Assembly (NCBI GenBank): GCA_028816945.1
Contig: JAPPQG010000013.1
Span: 1-5,681, forward strand
Reading direction: 5' to 3'
DNA from: Alphaproteobacteria bacterium
Lineage (GTDB): Bacteria > Pseudomonadota > Alphaproteobacteria > RS24
Length of the DNA stretch: 5,681 nt
Part shown: positions 1 through 5,581 of the stretch, piece after piece
How the letters are laid out: each line of letters starts with the position of its first letter
Numbering within the stretch: the stretch's first letter is position 1
The notes under the pieces: model-generated
The model's database searches: none
What the model was told of the DNA's origin: nothing
Seen by the model: only the letters and a program-made list of their open reading frames with translations
Program-made: the position numbers and the translations under genes

Positions 1-1824
1 CGGGGGAGGCGTTGTGCCTATGCCTGTGGCAGTTAGCTCAATGCGGGCAGTATGGCTTGCAGCAGCGGTTAATGTTTGTCCTGCTTTTAGATAAAGTGCC
101 CAATTACCGTTTGTGTCCTTTATTACTTCAAAATATGTACCACCTGCTGTTAAGCTCAACATATTTGTGCCGAACCCATCATCGGTAATGTCAATATCAG
201 CTAATTTTCTGCGGACACTTGTACCTGATTGTATCACACCATTTGTGCTAGACAGGGTAAAAGCGGTCGGCTTTTCATCCACAAAGTCACCTATGGTGAG
301 GGGGGTGGTGTAATCTTCTAACACCATAAGGACAATATCATCGCTCGTGTCATCTGTGCCGCGTGTGTGATAAATAATTGTATCATGTATGTTTGGGTCA
401 TTATAGCGTGAAGCCGTTATGCCTGAAACTGTGCTATAATCTGAGTTTTGTGTCCAACGTATATTGACCGCGCTCTGCAGAGCCTCAAGCGTGGTCTCTG
501 CACGGCTGATCGTTTCCACTTCTATCTTATCGCCGCTTTCAAAGTCTATGACAATATCCAAATCGCTGGTTTGTTTGTTTGCGAGACCAAGTACAAAAAT
601 ATCCTTCCCTGCCTTACCTACAAGTATATCACGCCCAAGCCCGCCATCTAAATAATCATCACCCAGACCACCGCCAAGAAAATCATCACCCTTGCCACCA
701 TAAAGATAATCATTACCCCGATTGCCGCCGAGAAGATCATTACCGCTGCTACCATATAGATAATCATTGCCGGTGAAGCCATAGAGTCTATCATTGCCCT
801 CTTCACCATAAAGATAATCATTACCTTCACCGCCGTCGAGAAGATCATGACCGTCGTAGCCAAAGAGAGAATCATTGCCGTCGCCGCCAACGAGATAATC
901 ATGACCACCTTGGCCATAGAGAGTATCATGACCATCTCCGCCCCGGAGGTGATCGTTGCCGGTGAAGCCAAAGAGTCTATCATTACCATCACCGCCACTT
1001 AGATAATCATTACCCTCACCGCCACTTAGATAATCATTACCATCACCGCCATAGAGAGCATCACTACCATCACCGCCATAGAGACCATCATTACCATCGC
1101 CGCCATAGAGAGCATCTCTACCATCGCTGCCATAGAGACCATCATTACCATCACCGCCATTTAGATAATCATTACCATCGCCGCCATGGAGCGTATCATT
1201 ACCGTCGCCACCCAAGAGATAATCATTACCCTCACCGCCAATGAGAAGATCCCTGCCACTGCCGCCATATATTTCATCATTGCCACGCCCAGCTAATGTC
1301 CATACAGTGGTAGAAGAGCTGTGGGTGCGTATGATAATATCATCGCCTGAACCTGTGAAAATCTCTTGCACGCCTGAAGCATGAACCGTCAAATCTGCCG
1401 TCGTAGAAGTCTCAACAAAATGCCCGGCAGGTGTATAGTCTGTACGGCCTTCAATGTTAATGCTCAACGTATGGGTAAGAGTCTGGCCACCACTTGTATA
1501 GGTGAAAGTGAAACGCTCTATTCCCGTCTGCCCGCTAGCTAGTGCATTTGTGTCGGCATCGAGATTATTTACTGTATATTTCCATGTGCCGTCTTGGTTG
1601 ACTGTTAGCGTTCCATAAGTGCCTGTAATGCTTATATCATCGGCCGCAATAGGAGTTGCTGTGCTACTGCCTGCTTGAACCGATAGGCTATATGCCATGC
1701 TAGCGGGGGCATTGTCTAATCTAATCTGCCCCTCAGCGGTGTTAAAACGGCGGCTATCTTCTATCAGCTGTAAATCATCTCCGCCCGTGATAGCAATTTT
1801 AATAGGCTTTGTATTTATAGTCAT
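1..1824 (-). CDS. RTX-family secreted protein, N-terminal part (VCBS-like domain, RTX array, cadherin-like region); 3' end outside window
   Basis: An uninterrupted 608-codon reading frame starts at ATG 1824-1822 behind a good ribosome binding site and runs off the left edge. Residues about 10-128 resemble a VCBS repeat (GTYGTLTVNQDGTWKYTV at 68-85, then ALASGQTGIERFTFTY). Residues 178-411 are 26 consecutive RTX nonapeptides of GGxGxDxLx type, preceded by one degenerate unit at 157-165. The array ends in GKDIFVLG and, shortly after, DIVIDFESGDKIE, the usual close of serralysin-type RTX domains. Residues about 518-603 look like a cadherin-like beta domain. No N-terminal signal peptide or membrane segment is visible, as expected for type I secretion, where the signal is C-terminal and here not seen. 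RTX repeats bind calcium and fold outside the cell. A surface adhesin or an extracellular matrix protein is the likeliest role; an enzyme domain further downstream cannot be excluded. The secretion genes (ABC transporter, membrane fusion protein) are not in this window. Confidence 0.9.
   Translation of the reverse strand, partial: MTINTKPIKIAITGGDDLQLIEDSRRFNTAEGQIRLDNAPASMAYSLSVQAGSSTATPIAADDISITGTYGTLTVNQDGTWKYTVNNLDADTNALASGQTGIERFTFTYTSGGQTLTHTLSINIEGRTDYTPAGHFVETSTTADLTVHASGVQEIFTGSGDDIIIRTHSSSTTVWTLAGRGNDEIYGGSGRDLLIGGEGNDYLLGGDGNDTLHGGDGNDYLNGGDGNDGLYGSDGRDALYGGDGNDGLYGGDGSDALYGGDGNDYLSGGEGNDYLSGGDGNDRLFGFTGNDHLRGGDGHDTLYGQGGHDYLVGGDGNDSLFGYDGHDLLDGGEGNDYLYGEEGNDRLYGFTGNDYLYGSSGNDLLGGNRGNDYLYGGKGDDFLGGGLGDDYLDGGLGRDILVGKAGKDIFVLGLANKQTSDLDIVIDFESGDKIEVETISRAETTLEALQSAVNIRWTQNSDYSTVSGITASRYNDPNIHDTIIYHTRGTDDTSDDIVLMVLEDYTTPLTIGDFVDEKPTAFTLSSTNGVIQSGTSVRRKLADIDITDDGFGTNMLSLTAGGTYFEVIKDTNGNWALYLKAGQTLTAAASHTARIELTATGIGTTPPP
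994..1047 (-). repeat. 27-bp tandem duplication inside the RTX array
   Basis: Positions 994-1020 and 1021-1047 are neighbouring single nonapeptide units (GG[E/D]GNDYLS) that differ at one base (ccctc versus ccatc). A related copy starts at 1156. This again points to recent unit duplication or gene conversion. Confidence 0.8.
1051..1158 (-). repeat. 54-bp tandem duplication inside the RTX array
   Basis: Positions 1051-1104 and 1105-1158 are adjacent 54-bp blocks that differ at only 4 positions by eye. Each encodes two nonapeptides (GGDGNDGLY plus G[S/G]DG[R/S]DALY). The similarity, including at synonymous sites, is higher than between most other units, so the duplication looks recent. Confidence 0.85.
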
Positions 1825-1830
1825 CGTAAA

Positions 1831-1838
1831 CTTCCTCT
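1831..1838 (-). promoter_or_regulatory. Ribosome binding site of the RTX gene
   Basis: Read on the minus strand this is AGAGGAAG, a strong Shine-Dalgarno match ending 6 bases before ATG 1824. It settles the start codon choice for the RTX gene. Confidence 0.8.
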
Positions 1839-1854
1839 CTTCTGATGTGTTAAT

Positions 1855-1897
1855 TCAATGTGTCCATTGATTATTTCTAATCAATATATTTATCAAT
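1855..1897. promoter_or_regulatory. Cluster of palindromic ATTGA/TCAAT half-sites, operator-like
   Basis: A perfect 8-bp inverted repeat, ATTGATTA (1866-1873) and TAATCAAT (1878-1885) with a 4-base spacer, overlaps a second perfect 6-bp inverted repeat, TCAATG (1855-1860) and CATTGA (1865-1870). Another TCAAT lies at 1893-1897. The cluster covers the candidate RTX promoter, so a dimeric regulator binding here would control that gene. The FNR consensus does not fit, because the half-sites are 8 rather than 4 bases apart. No known factor is assigned. Confidence 0.45.
1868..1896 (-). promoter_or_regulatory. Candidate promoter of the RTX gene
   Basis: On the minus strand TTGATA (1896-1891) lies 17 bases before TAATCA (1873-1868). 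The -35 is good and the -10 is mediocre. A transcript starting near 1861 would have a leader of about 36 bases. The AT-rich A-tract repeat lies immediately upstream, where an UP-like element would act. The call rests on hexamer spacing only. Confidence 0.35.
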
Positions 1898-1910
1898 TGT
1901 TTGTAACATA

Positions 1911-1976
1911 TATGTCTCTAAAAAAATTTATAAAAAAAATTAAGTATGTCTCTAAAAAATTTATAAAAAAAATTAA
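1911..1976. repeat. 34-bp tandem direct repeat of A-tracts (probable bent DNA)
   Basis: Two copies of TATGTCTCT-A(6-7)-TTTAT-A8-TTAA occupy 1911-1943 and 1945-1976 and differ by one A in the first A-run. The four A-tracts start at 1920, 1932, 1954 and 1965, that is 12, 22 and 11 bases apart, close to whole helical turns. Phased A-tracts are known to bend DNA and to attract nucleoid proteins or act as UP elements. Here they lie just upstream of the candidate RTX promoter. A short plus-strand reading frame across this repeat is not convincing as a gene. Confidence 0.7.
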
Positions 1977-2279
1977 TATTTTTTTCAAATATTTGAGAAT
2001 CATGGGGATAAGTGGGGGTGCAAATAGAGCAACCTATTGATAAATAGGCAAAAATAGTGCAAGCGCGCATTTAGGCACACATGCAGTTGCGGTTTATTGT
2101 TTATTAGTAATTTACCATAAGCGCGATAGATACGCTGGATATTAAGGGCTGAAATTAGAGGTCGAATCAAAGGCTAATATTCTGTCTGATTATCTTTGCC
2201 CTCTTGCCCTCATATTCTGTTGCGCCCTTTCTATTCGGTTACTTTGTCTAGCGACAGGTATAAGCACAGGCACAGCCAT

Positions 2280-2361
2280 AAATTCTGTCTATTATTAGGC
2301 ACGAGCCTGTCTGTCTTGCTCTGCGCCAGCACAATCACCGCCGCAAATTCTGTCTATTATT
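2280..2361. repeat. 17-bp direct repeat pair AAATTCTGTCTATTATT
   Basis: Identical 17-mers lie at 2280-2296 and 2345-2361, 65 bp apart. Partial versions lie further left: ATTCTGTCTGATTAT at 2179-2193 and ATTCTGT at 2214-2220. This is either a short family of dispersed repeats or repeated regulator sites. No function is recognised. Confidence 0.6.
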
Positions 2362-2396
2362 GGGTGTAGAGATTAAAAAGCGGGCTTAAATTGTAG

Positions 2397-2446
2397 AAAA
2401 TTTGCGCCAAATTTTACATAAAGGCTTGCATAAAGGCGATTTATGC
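2397..2446. promoter_or_regulatory. Inverted and direct repeats upstream of petA, operator-like
   Basis: There are two perfect palindromic sites. AAAATTTG (2397-2404) pairs with CAAATTTT (2408-2415) around CGC. GCATAAA (2428-2434) pairs with TTTATGC (2440-2446) around GGCGA. A 9-bp direct repeat, CATAAAGGC, at 2417-2425 and 2429-2437 partly overlaps the second. Lying 90-140 bp before the petA start, they are well placed to bind a regulator of the bc1 operon. The factor is unknown. Confidence 0.45.
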
Positions 2447-2452
2447 TATAAA
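2426..2452 (+). promoter_or_regulatory. Candidate petABC promoter
   Basis: TTGCAT (2426-2431) and TATAAA (2447-2452) resemble sigma-70-type -35 and -10 boxes, but the 15-base spacer is short. A start near 2459 would leave a leader of about 75 bases. The palindrome at 2428-2446 lies in the spacer, a classic position for repression. The assignment is tentative. Confidence 0.3.
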
Positions 2453-2481
2453 TGGGCGAATTATATGGTTGTGATTCACAT

Positions 2482-2515
2482 TTTAATTGGTAGGGCGTAT
2501 TTAATTGGCAGTTAA
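2482..2515 (+). promoter_or_regulatory. TTAA-N7-TTAA (CtrA-like) site and TTTAATTGG direct repeats
   Basis: TTAA at 2501-2504 and TTAA at 2512-2515 are separated by exactly seven bases, matching the known full CtrA binding consensus of alphaproteobacteria. The first TTAA is part of a 9-bp direct repeat TTTAATTGG at 2482-2490 and 2500-2508 (18-bp period). The site is 21 bp before the petA start codon, downstream of the candidate promoter. In AT-rich DNA a chance match is realistic. Confidence 0.3.
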
Positions 2516-2535
2516 GCAATAATGGGGAAAATAAG

Positions 2536-3099
2536 GTGGCCGACTCAGAAACAAATAATATAGGGACAAATAATATAAACGCACAGCAAGTGCCTATTGA
2601 CACAAAAACGCGCCGTGAATTCCTATATTTAGCAACGGGTGCCTTTGCCGCCATTGGGGCGGTCAATGTCGCATGGCCGCTGATTGACCAGATGAACCCT
2701 GACGCTTCTACTTTGGCTTTGGCATCTGTTGAAATTGATTTAAGCGGTATTGAGATAGGCCAAAGTTTGACGGTGAAATGGCGCGGTAAGCCGATTTTTA
2801 TTCGCCACCGCACAGCCGATGAAATCGCCCAAGCAAAAGCCGTTATATTAGATGAACTGCCCGACCCACAGCCCGATAGCCAACGCGCCGAACGGCCTGA
2901 ATGGCTGATTATGGTTGGCATATGCACGCATTTAGGCTGTGTGCCATTAGGCCAAACGGGGGAATTTAATGGCTGGTTCTGCCCCTGTCATGGCTCGCAT
3001 TATGATACATCAGGGCGCATTCGCAAAGGGCCTGCGCCAACCAATCTGCCCATTCCACCCTATCAATTCCTCAATGATAAACGCATTAAAATAGGCTAG
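2536..3099 (+). CDS. petA: Ubiquinol-cytochrome c reductase iron-sulfur subunit (Rieske protein)
   Basis: This 187-residue protein is the Rieske [2Fe-2S] subunit of the cytochrome bc1 complex. It takes one electron from quinol at the Qo site and passes it to cytochrome c1. The N-terminus has a twin-arginine motif ([10 protein letters not shown], about residues 25-34) leading into the single membrane anchor (about 30-50), as expected for Tat-dependent export of a folded cluster domain that stays anchored. Rieske box 1 is C130-T-H132-L-G-C135 and box 2 is C149-P-C151-H152-G-S154-H-Y156. C130, H132, C149 and H152 are the cluster ligands, and C135 and C151 form the structural disulfide. Ser154 and Tyr156, which tune cluster potential, are present. 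The start is GTG 2536, with GGGGAA at 2524-2529 as ribosome binding site; the ATG at 2522 is out of frame. The length is normal. petB follows after 4 bp. In this class the gene is also called fbcF. Confidence 0.97.
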   Translation: MADSETNNIGTNNINAQQVPIDTKTRREFLYLATGAFAAIGAVNVAWPLIDQMNPDASTLALASVEIDLSGIEIGQSLTVKWRGKPIFIRHRTADEIAQAKAVILDELPDPQPDSQRAERPEWLIMVGICTHLGCVPLGQTGEFNGWFCPCHGSHYDTSGRIRKGPAPTNLPIPPYQFLNDKRIKIG

Positions 3100-3103
3100 C
3101 CCA

Positions 3104-4345
3104 ATGAGTCACGAAAGCACATATACGCCGCAAACGGGTTTTACAAAATGGCTTGATTCACGCCTGCCTATTGTGCGCTTTTCGCATGATAATTTTATTG
3201 ATTATCCAACGCCAAGAAACCTTAATTATTGGTGGACTTTTGGCAGTATTTTAAGCATTTGCCTTGTCGTGCAAATCATCACGGGCGTTATTTTGGCGAT
3301 GCATTATACGCCCCATGTCGACCTTGCCTTTGATTCGGTCGAGCATATTATGCGTGATGTTAATTATGGTTGGCTGTTGCGCTATATGCATGCCAATGGC
3401 TCATCTATGTTTTTCATTGCTGTTTATATTCATATATTGCGCGGCATGTATTATGGCTCTTATAAGGCGCCGCGTGAGATTTTGTGGATTTTGGGCGTGG
3501 TGATTTACCTATTGATGATGGCAACTGCTTTTATGGGCTATGTCTTGCCTTGGGGGCAAATGAGTTTTTGGGGTGCCACCGTTATCACGAATCTATTTAC
3601 TGCCATTCCATGGGTTGGCGACACTATCGCCACTTGGCTATGGGGCGGCTTTTCCATTGATAATCCAACCTTAAACCGCTTTTTCTCTCTGCATTATCTA
3701 TTTCCCTTTCTTATTTTTGCCGTTGTCGGTCTGCATATTTGGGCTTTGCATGTGCCGGGCAATAATAATCCAACAGGCATTTCAGTGCGCGACAAGCAGG
3801 ACACGCTCCCTTTCCACCCCTATTACACAATAAAAGATGGCTTTGCGATAGGCGTGTTTTTCATTGTGTTTGCCTGTTTTATTTTCTTTGTTCCAAATAT
3901 GCTAGGTCATTCCGATAATTATATTCCTGCCAATCCGCTTGTCACGCCAACCCATATTGTGCCTGAATGGTATTTCCTACCCTTTTATGCCATTTTGCGG
4001 GCTGTGCCTGACAAATTAGGCGGGGTGGTGGCTATGGTTGGCTCTATTTTCATTCTCTTTGCTTTGCCATGGCTGGATAGGGCAAAGACCCGTTCGGGGA
4101 CTTATCGCCCACTTTTCCGCCAATTTTTCTTTATTTTTGTTGCTGTCTGCCTGTTTTTGGGCTATTTGGGCGCACAGCCCGCCGAGGGCATTTATATTAC
4201 TTTGGCACGGCTTGCCTCTATCTATTATTTCGCGCATTTTCTCATTATTCTGCCTGTGCTTAATTTTGTTGAAAAGCCAAAAGAAATGCCCGCAAGCATT
4301 GCAGATGCCATATTGCCAAAAACAGAACAGGCCGCCAAAGGTTAG
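3104..4345 (+). CDS. petB: Ubiquinol-cytochrome c reductase cytochrome b subunit
   Basis: This 413-residue integral membrane subunit carries both b-type hemes and both quinone sites of the bc1 complex. Eight hydrophobic helices are visible, near residues 44-68, 92-118, 127-147, 190-216, 246-266, 305-324, 337-356 and 367-388. The heme ligand histidines are H96 and H197 (low-potential heme, periplasmic side) and H110 and H211 (high-potential heme). The 14-residue spacing in both pairs is that of bc1 rather than b6f complexes. The Qo-site PEWY motif is at 287-290. The protein is a full-length cytochrome b, not the split b6/subunit IV form and not fused to cytochrome c1 as in Bradyrhizobium. The ATG lies 4 bp after the petA stop with only a weak Shine-Dalgarno (TAGG, 3092-3095), so translation is probably coupled to petA. 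The family is certain. The alternative symbol is fbcB. Confidence 0.98.
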   Translation: MSHESTYTPQTGFTKWLDSRLPIVRFSHDNFIDYPTPRNLNYWWTFGSILSICLVVQIITGVILAMHYTPHVDLAFDSVEHIMRDVNYGWLLRYMHANGSSMFFIAVYIHILRGMYYGSYKAPREILWILGVVIYLLMMATAFMGYVLPWGQMSFWGATVITNLFTAIPWVGDTIATWLWGGFSIDNPTLNRFFSLHYLFPFLIFAVVGLHIWALHVPGNNNPTGISVRDKQDTLPFHPYYTIKDGFAIGVFFIVFACFIFFVPNMLGHSDNYIPANPLVTPTHIVPEWYFLPFYAILRAVPDKLGGVVAMVGSIFILFALPWLDRAKTRSGTYRPLFRQFFFIFVAVCLFLGYLGAQPAEGIYITLARLASIYYFAHFLIILPVLNFVEKPKEMPASIADAILPKTEQAAKG

Positions 4346-4356
4346 CAAGGCACATT

Positions 4357-5166
4357 ATGAAACGGATAATCACAAAACCCATTTATATGTTTTTACTCAT
4401 CGTTTTGTATGGGACTTTGTCCCTGCCTTTTGCTGTGACTTTTGTTGTGCCTGTGCAGGCGGCCGAAGGAGTCAAACAGCCCGCCAAGCAGGATTGGGGT
4501 TTTGACGGTCTGTTAGGCACATTTGATCGCAATGCGTTGCGGCGCGGCTATAAAGTATATCAACAAGTTTGCGCGGCCTGTCATGGCATGAAATATGTGC
4601 GTTTCCGCAATTTGGCGCAAGCGGGCGGGCCTGAATTTACCCTTGATGAAGTCAAAGCCATAGCGGCCGAATATTTTGTCGAAGATGGCCCCGATTTAGA
4701 GGGCAATATGTTTGAACGCCCCGCCTTGCCCCGCGACCGCTTTATCGAACCCTATCCCAATGAGGAAACAGCCCGTGCCGTCAATAATGGGGCTTTGCCG
4801 CCCGATTTATCCCTCATTGTTAAAGCCCGCGCCCACGGGGCAGATTATATTTATGCCATTTTAATGGGCTATGAAGAAGCCCCGCCCGATATGCAAATGG
4901 CTGTTGGTTATAGTTATAACCCCTATATGTCTAGCCGAACCATTGCTATGACACAGCCGCTTTTTGATGATTTAATCGAATATACAGACGGCACGCAGGC
5001 AACACAGGAACAAATGGCCCGCGATGTGGTCACTTTCCTCGCTTGGGCGGCCGAACCAGAAATGGAAGCCCGCAAAAAACTAGGGCTTATGACGATTATC
5101 TATCTGCTTATCCTCACAGGTTTGCTCTATTTCTCCATGCGCAAAGTCTGGCACGGCAAGCATTAG
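4357..5166 (+). CDS. petC: Ubiquinol-cytochrome c reductase cytochrome c1 subunit
   Basis: This 269-residue protein is the c1 subunit of the bc1 complex. It receives the electron from the Rieske cluster and reduces a soluble or membrane cytochrome c in the periplasm. A Sec signal peptide (residues 1 to about 35, basic MKR then a hydrophobic core) ends in VQA-A. The heme attachment motif is C72-A-A-C75-H76, with H76 as proximal ligand. The distal ligand is most likely M198 in the conserved YNPYxxxxxIAM context (187-198). The typical GPDLEGNMFERP and NNGALPPDLSLI segments are present. A C-terminal helix (about 243-261, followed by basic residues) anchors the protein in the membrane. The start is ATG 4357, 11 bp after petB, with AAGG at 4347-4350 as ribosome binding site. 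The length is normal and no defect is seen. It is the last gene of the operon; the alternative symbol is fbcC. Confidence 0.97.
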   Translation: MKRIITKPIYMFLLIVLYGTLSLPFAVTFVVPVQAAEGVKQPAKQDWGFDGLLGTFDRNALRRGYKVYQQVCAACHGMKYVRFRNLAQAGGPEFTLDEVKAIAAEYFVEDGPDLEGNMFERPALPRDRFIEPYPNEETARAVNNGALPPDLSLIVKARAHGADYIYAILMGYEEAPPDMQMAVGYSYNPYMSSRTIAMTQPLFDDLIEYTDGTQATQEQMARDVVTFLAWAAEPEMEARKKLGLMTIIYLLILTGLLYFSMRKVWHGKH

Positions 5167-5176
5167 GGGTATGTGT

Positions 5177-5191
5177 AGCAGGCGGCTTGCT
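5177..5191 (+). terminator. Weak hairpin after petC, possible terminator
   Basis: AGCAGG (5177-5182) can pair with CTTGCT (5186-5191), with one G-T wobble and a 3-base loop. It lies 10 bp after the petC stop. There is no proper T-run behind it, so it would be a poor intrinsic terminator. Rho-dependent ending or 3'-end processing is as likely. Confidence 0.25.
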
Positions 5192-5221
5192 TGTGGGTTA
5201 AAAATATATCCCCGAAATTCA

Positions 5222-5581
5222 TTATCCAGATTTATGGGTAGCGTCTATCCAAATCACCAAAAATTCATTGTTCTTTTCAGGCGCATTTCTAATTGCAAAA
5301 ACACGCATTTTATAGCCGAAATTGATACGATAAAGCGACTTGTTTAGAATCTCCTCCGAAAGTATCGAAGGTGGCGTTCCCGGCCATTCATCGTGCCATA
5401 CACGAGGGCGAGCGGCACCTTGCTCGAACTGGGCAATAGTTAATCTTGCAAATTCTTTTAATTTTTTTTGAAAGAAAGCTTCTTCTTTTTTATCTAATTT
5501 ACGAAATTTACGAGATTTTTTGACCCTGTAATCAAGGTTAAATTTAACTTTGCGTTCAGAATCTTTTTGATTAGTAGCCAT
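5222..5581 (-). CDS. Small basic protein, RelE/ParE toxin-like (tentative)
   Basis: The product has 119 residues and starts at ATG 5581. The first half is strongly basic and helical (RKVKF, KKSRKFRKLDKKE, KKLKEF at about 10-44). The second half ends in a pattern like the terminal beta strands of RelE/ParE-type proteins: SLYRINFGYKMRVFAIRN (82-99), FLVIWIDATHKSG (107-119). That fold is known mainly from mRNA-cleaving or gyrase-inhibiting toxins of type II toxin-antitoxin modules. Specific catalytic residues cannot be assigned by eye, and the protein is longer at the N-terminus than a standard RelE. There is no strong Shine-Dalgarno before the ATG; instead the start overlaps the end of the upstream gene by 11 bp, which suggests translational coupling. 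The gene converges on petC. Coding is likely; the toxin function is only an inference. Confidence 0.55.
   Translation of the reverse strand: MATNQKDSERKVKFNLDYRVKKSRKFRKLDKKEEAFFQKKLKEFARLTIAQFEQGAARPRVWHDEWPGTPPSILSEEILNKSLYRINFGYKMRVFAIRNAPEKNNEFLVIWIDATHKSG

Larger units (their letters stand above)
592..1293 (-). repeat. RTX calcium-binding nonapeptide array, 26 units of 27 bp
   Basis: Codons 178-411 of the RTX gene fall in perfect 9-residue register, so the DNA is 26 exact 27-bp units with no insertions. The typical unit is GGDGNDYLx. Variants cluster: GFTGND occurs at units starting at residues 286 and 349, and GHD replaces GND at units starting at 295, 304 and 322. On the plus strand the repeats read as recurring 'ataatcattacc' and 'accgccat' blocks. 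These are tandem protein-coding repeats, not a CRISPR array, because there are no unique spacers. Confidence 0.95.
1825..2535. other. Divergent intergenic region, no convincing gene
   Basis: These 711 bp separate the minus-strand RTX gene from the plus-strand petABC operon. No reading frame here has both a plausible start and recognisable protein character, and no tRNA or rRNA is visible. The left part (about 1860-1985) is very AT-rich. The middle (about 2000-2395) contains a small hairpin (CCTATT 2033-2038 with AATAGG 2043-2048) and dispersed ATTCTGTCT repeats. The right part (2397-2535) contains several inverted and direct repeats and probably the pet promoter. A small RNA or very small gene in 2000-2395 cannot be ruled out from sequence alone. 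Confidence 0.6.

Noticed and set aside
113..655. Short plus-strand frames opposite the RTX gene (113-313, 448-651, 464-655)
   Set aside because: They are antisense to a clear coding region and have no recognisable protein features.
579..776. Plus-strand His-rich periodic frame
   Set aside because: It is the antisense shadow of the RTX array, with no own ribosome binding site.
648..998. Minus-strand 116-codon frame with periodic MIxS/MV residues
   Set aside because: It is an out-of-frame reading of the RTX repeats; the 27-bp period keeps other frames open.
592..1293. Regular 27-bp repeats that could suggest a CRISPR array or non-coding satellite
   Set aside because: There are no unique spacers, and the repeats translate in one continuous frame into canonical RTX nonapeptides.
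1866..1885. FNR-type site before the RTX gene
   Set aside because: The TTGAT and ATCAA halves are 8 bases apart instead of the 4 of the FNR consensus.
1985..1996. TCAAATATTTGA palindrome as a terminator
   Set aside because: It is a short AT-only stem without a following T-run in either orientation next to a gene end, and no gene ends here.
1858..2040. Plus-strand 60-codon frame in the AT-rich region
   Set aside because: Its repeated KKFIKKI segments come straight from the A-tract tandem repeat, and there is no convincing ribosome binding site or family resemblance.
2522..2524. ATG as an alternative petA start
   Set aside because: It is out of frame with the Rieske protein; GTG 2536 is in frame with a suitable GGGGAA upstream.
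2373..2927. Minus-strand 184-codon frame antisense to petA
   Set aside because: It overlaps the certain Rieske gene and has no domain character.
4016..4505. Frames overlapping the petB end and petC start on both strands (4016-4348 minus, 4038-4505 plus)
   Set aside because: They are shadows of petB and petC, whose frames are certain.
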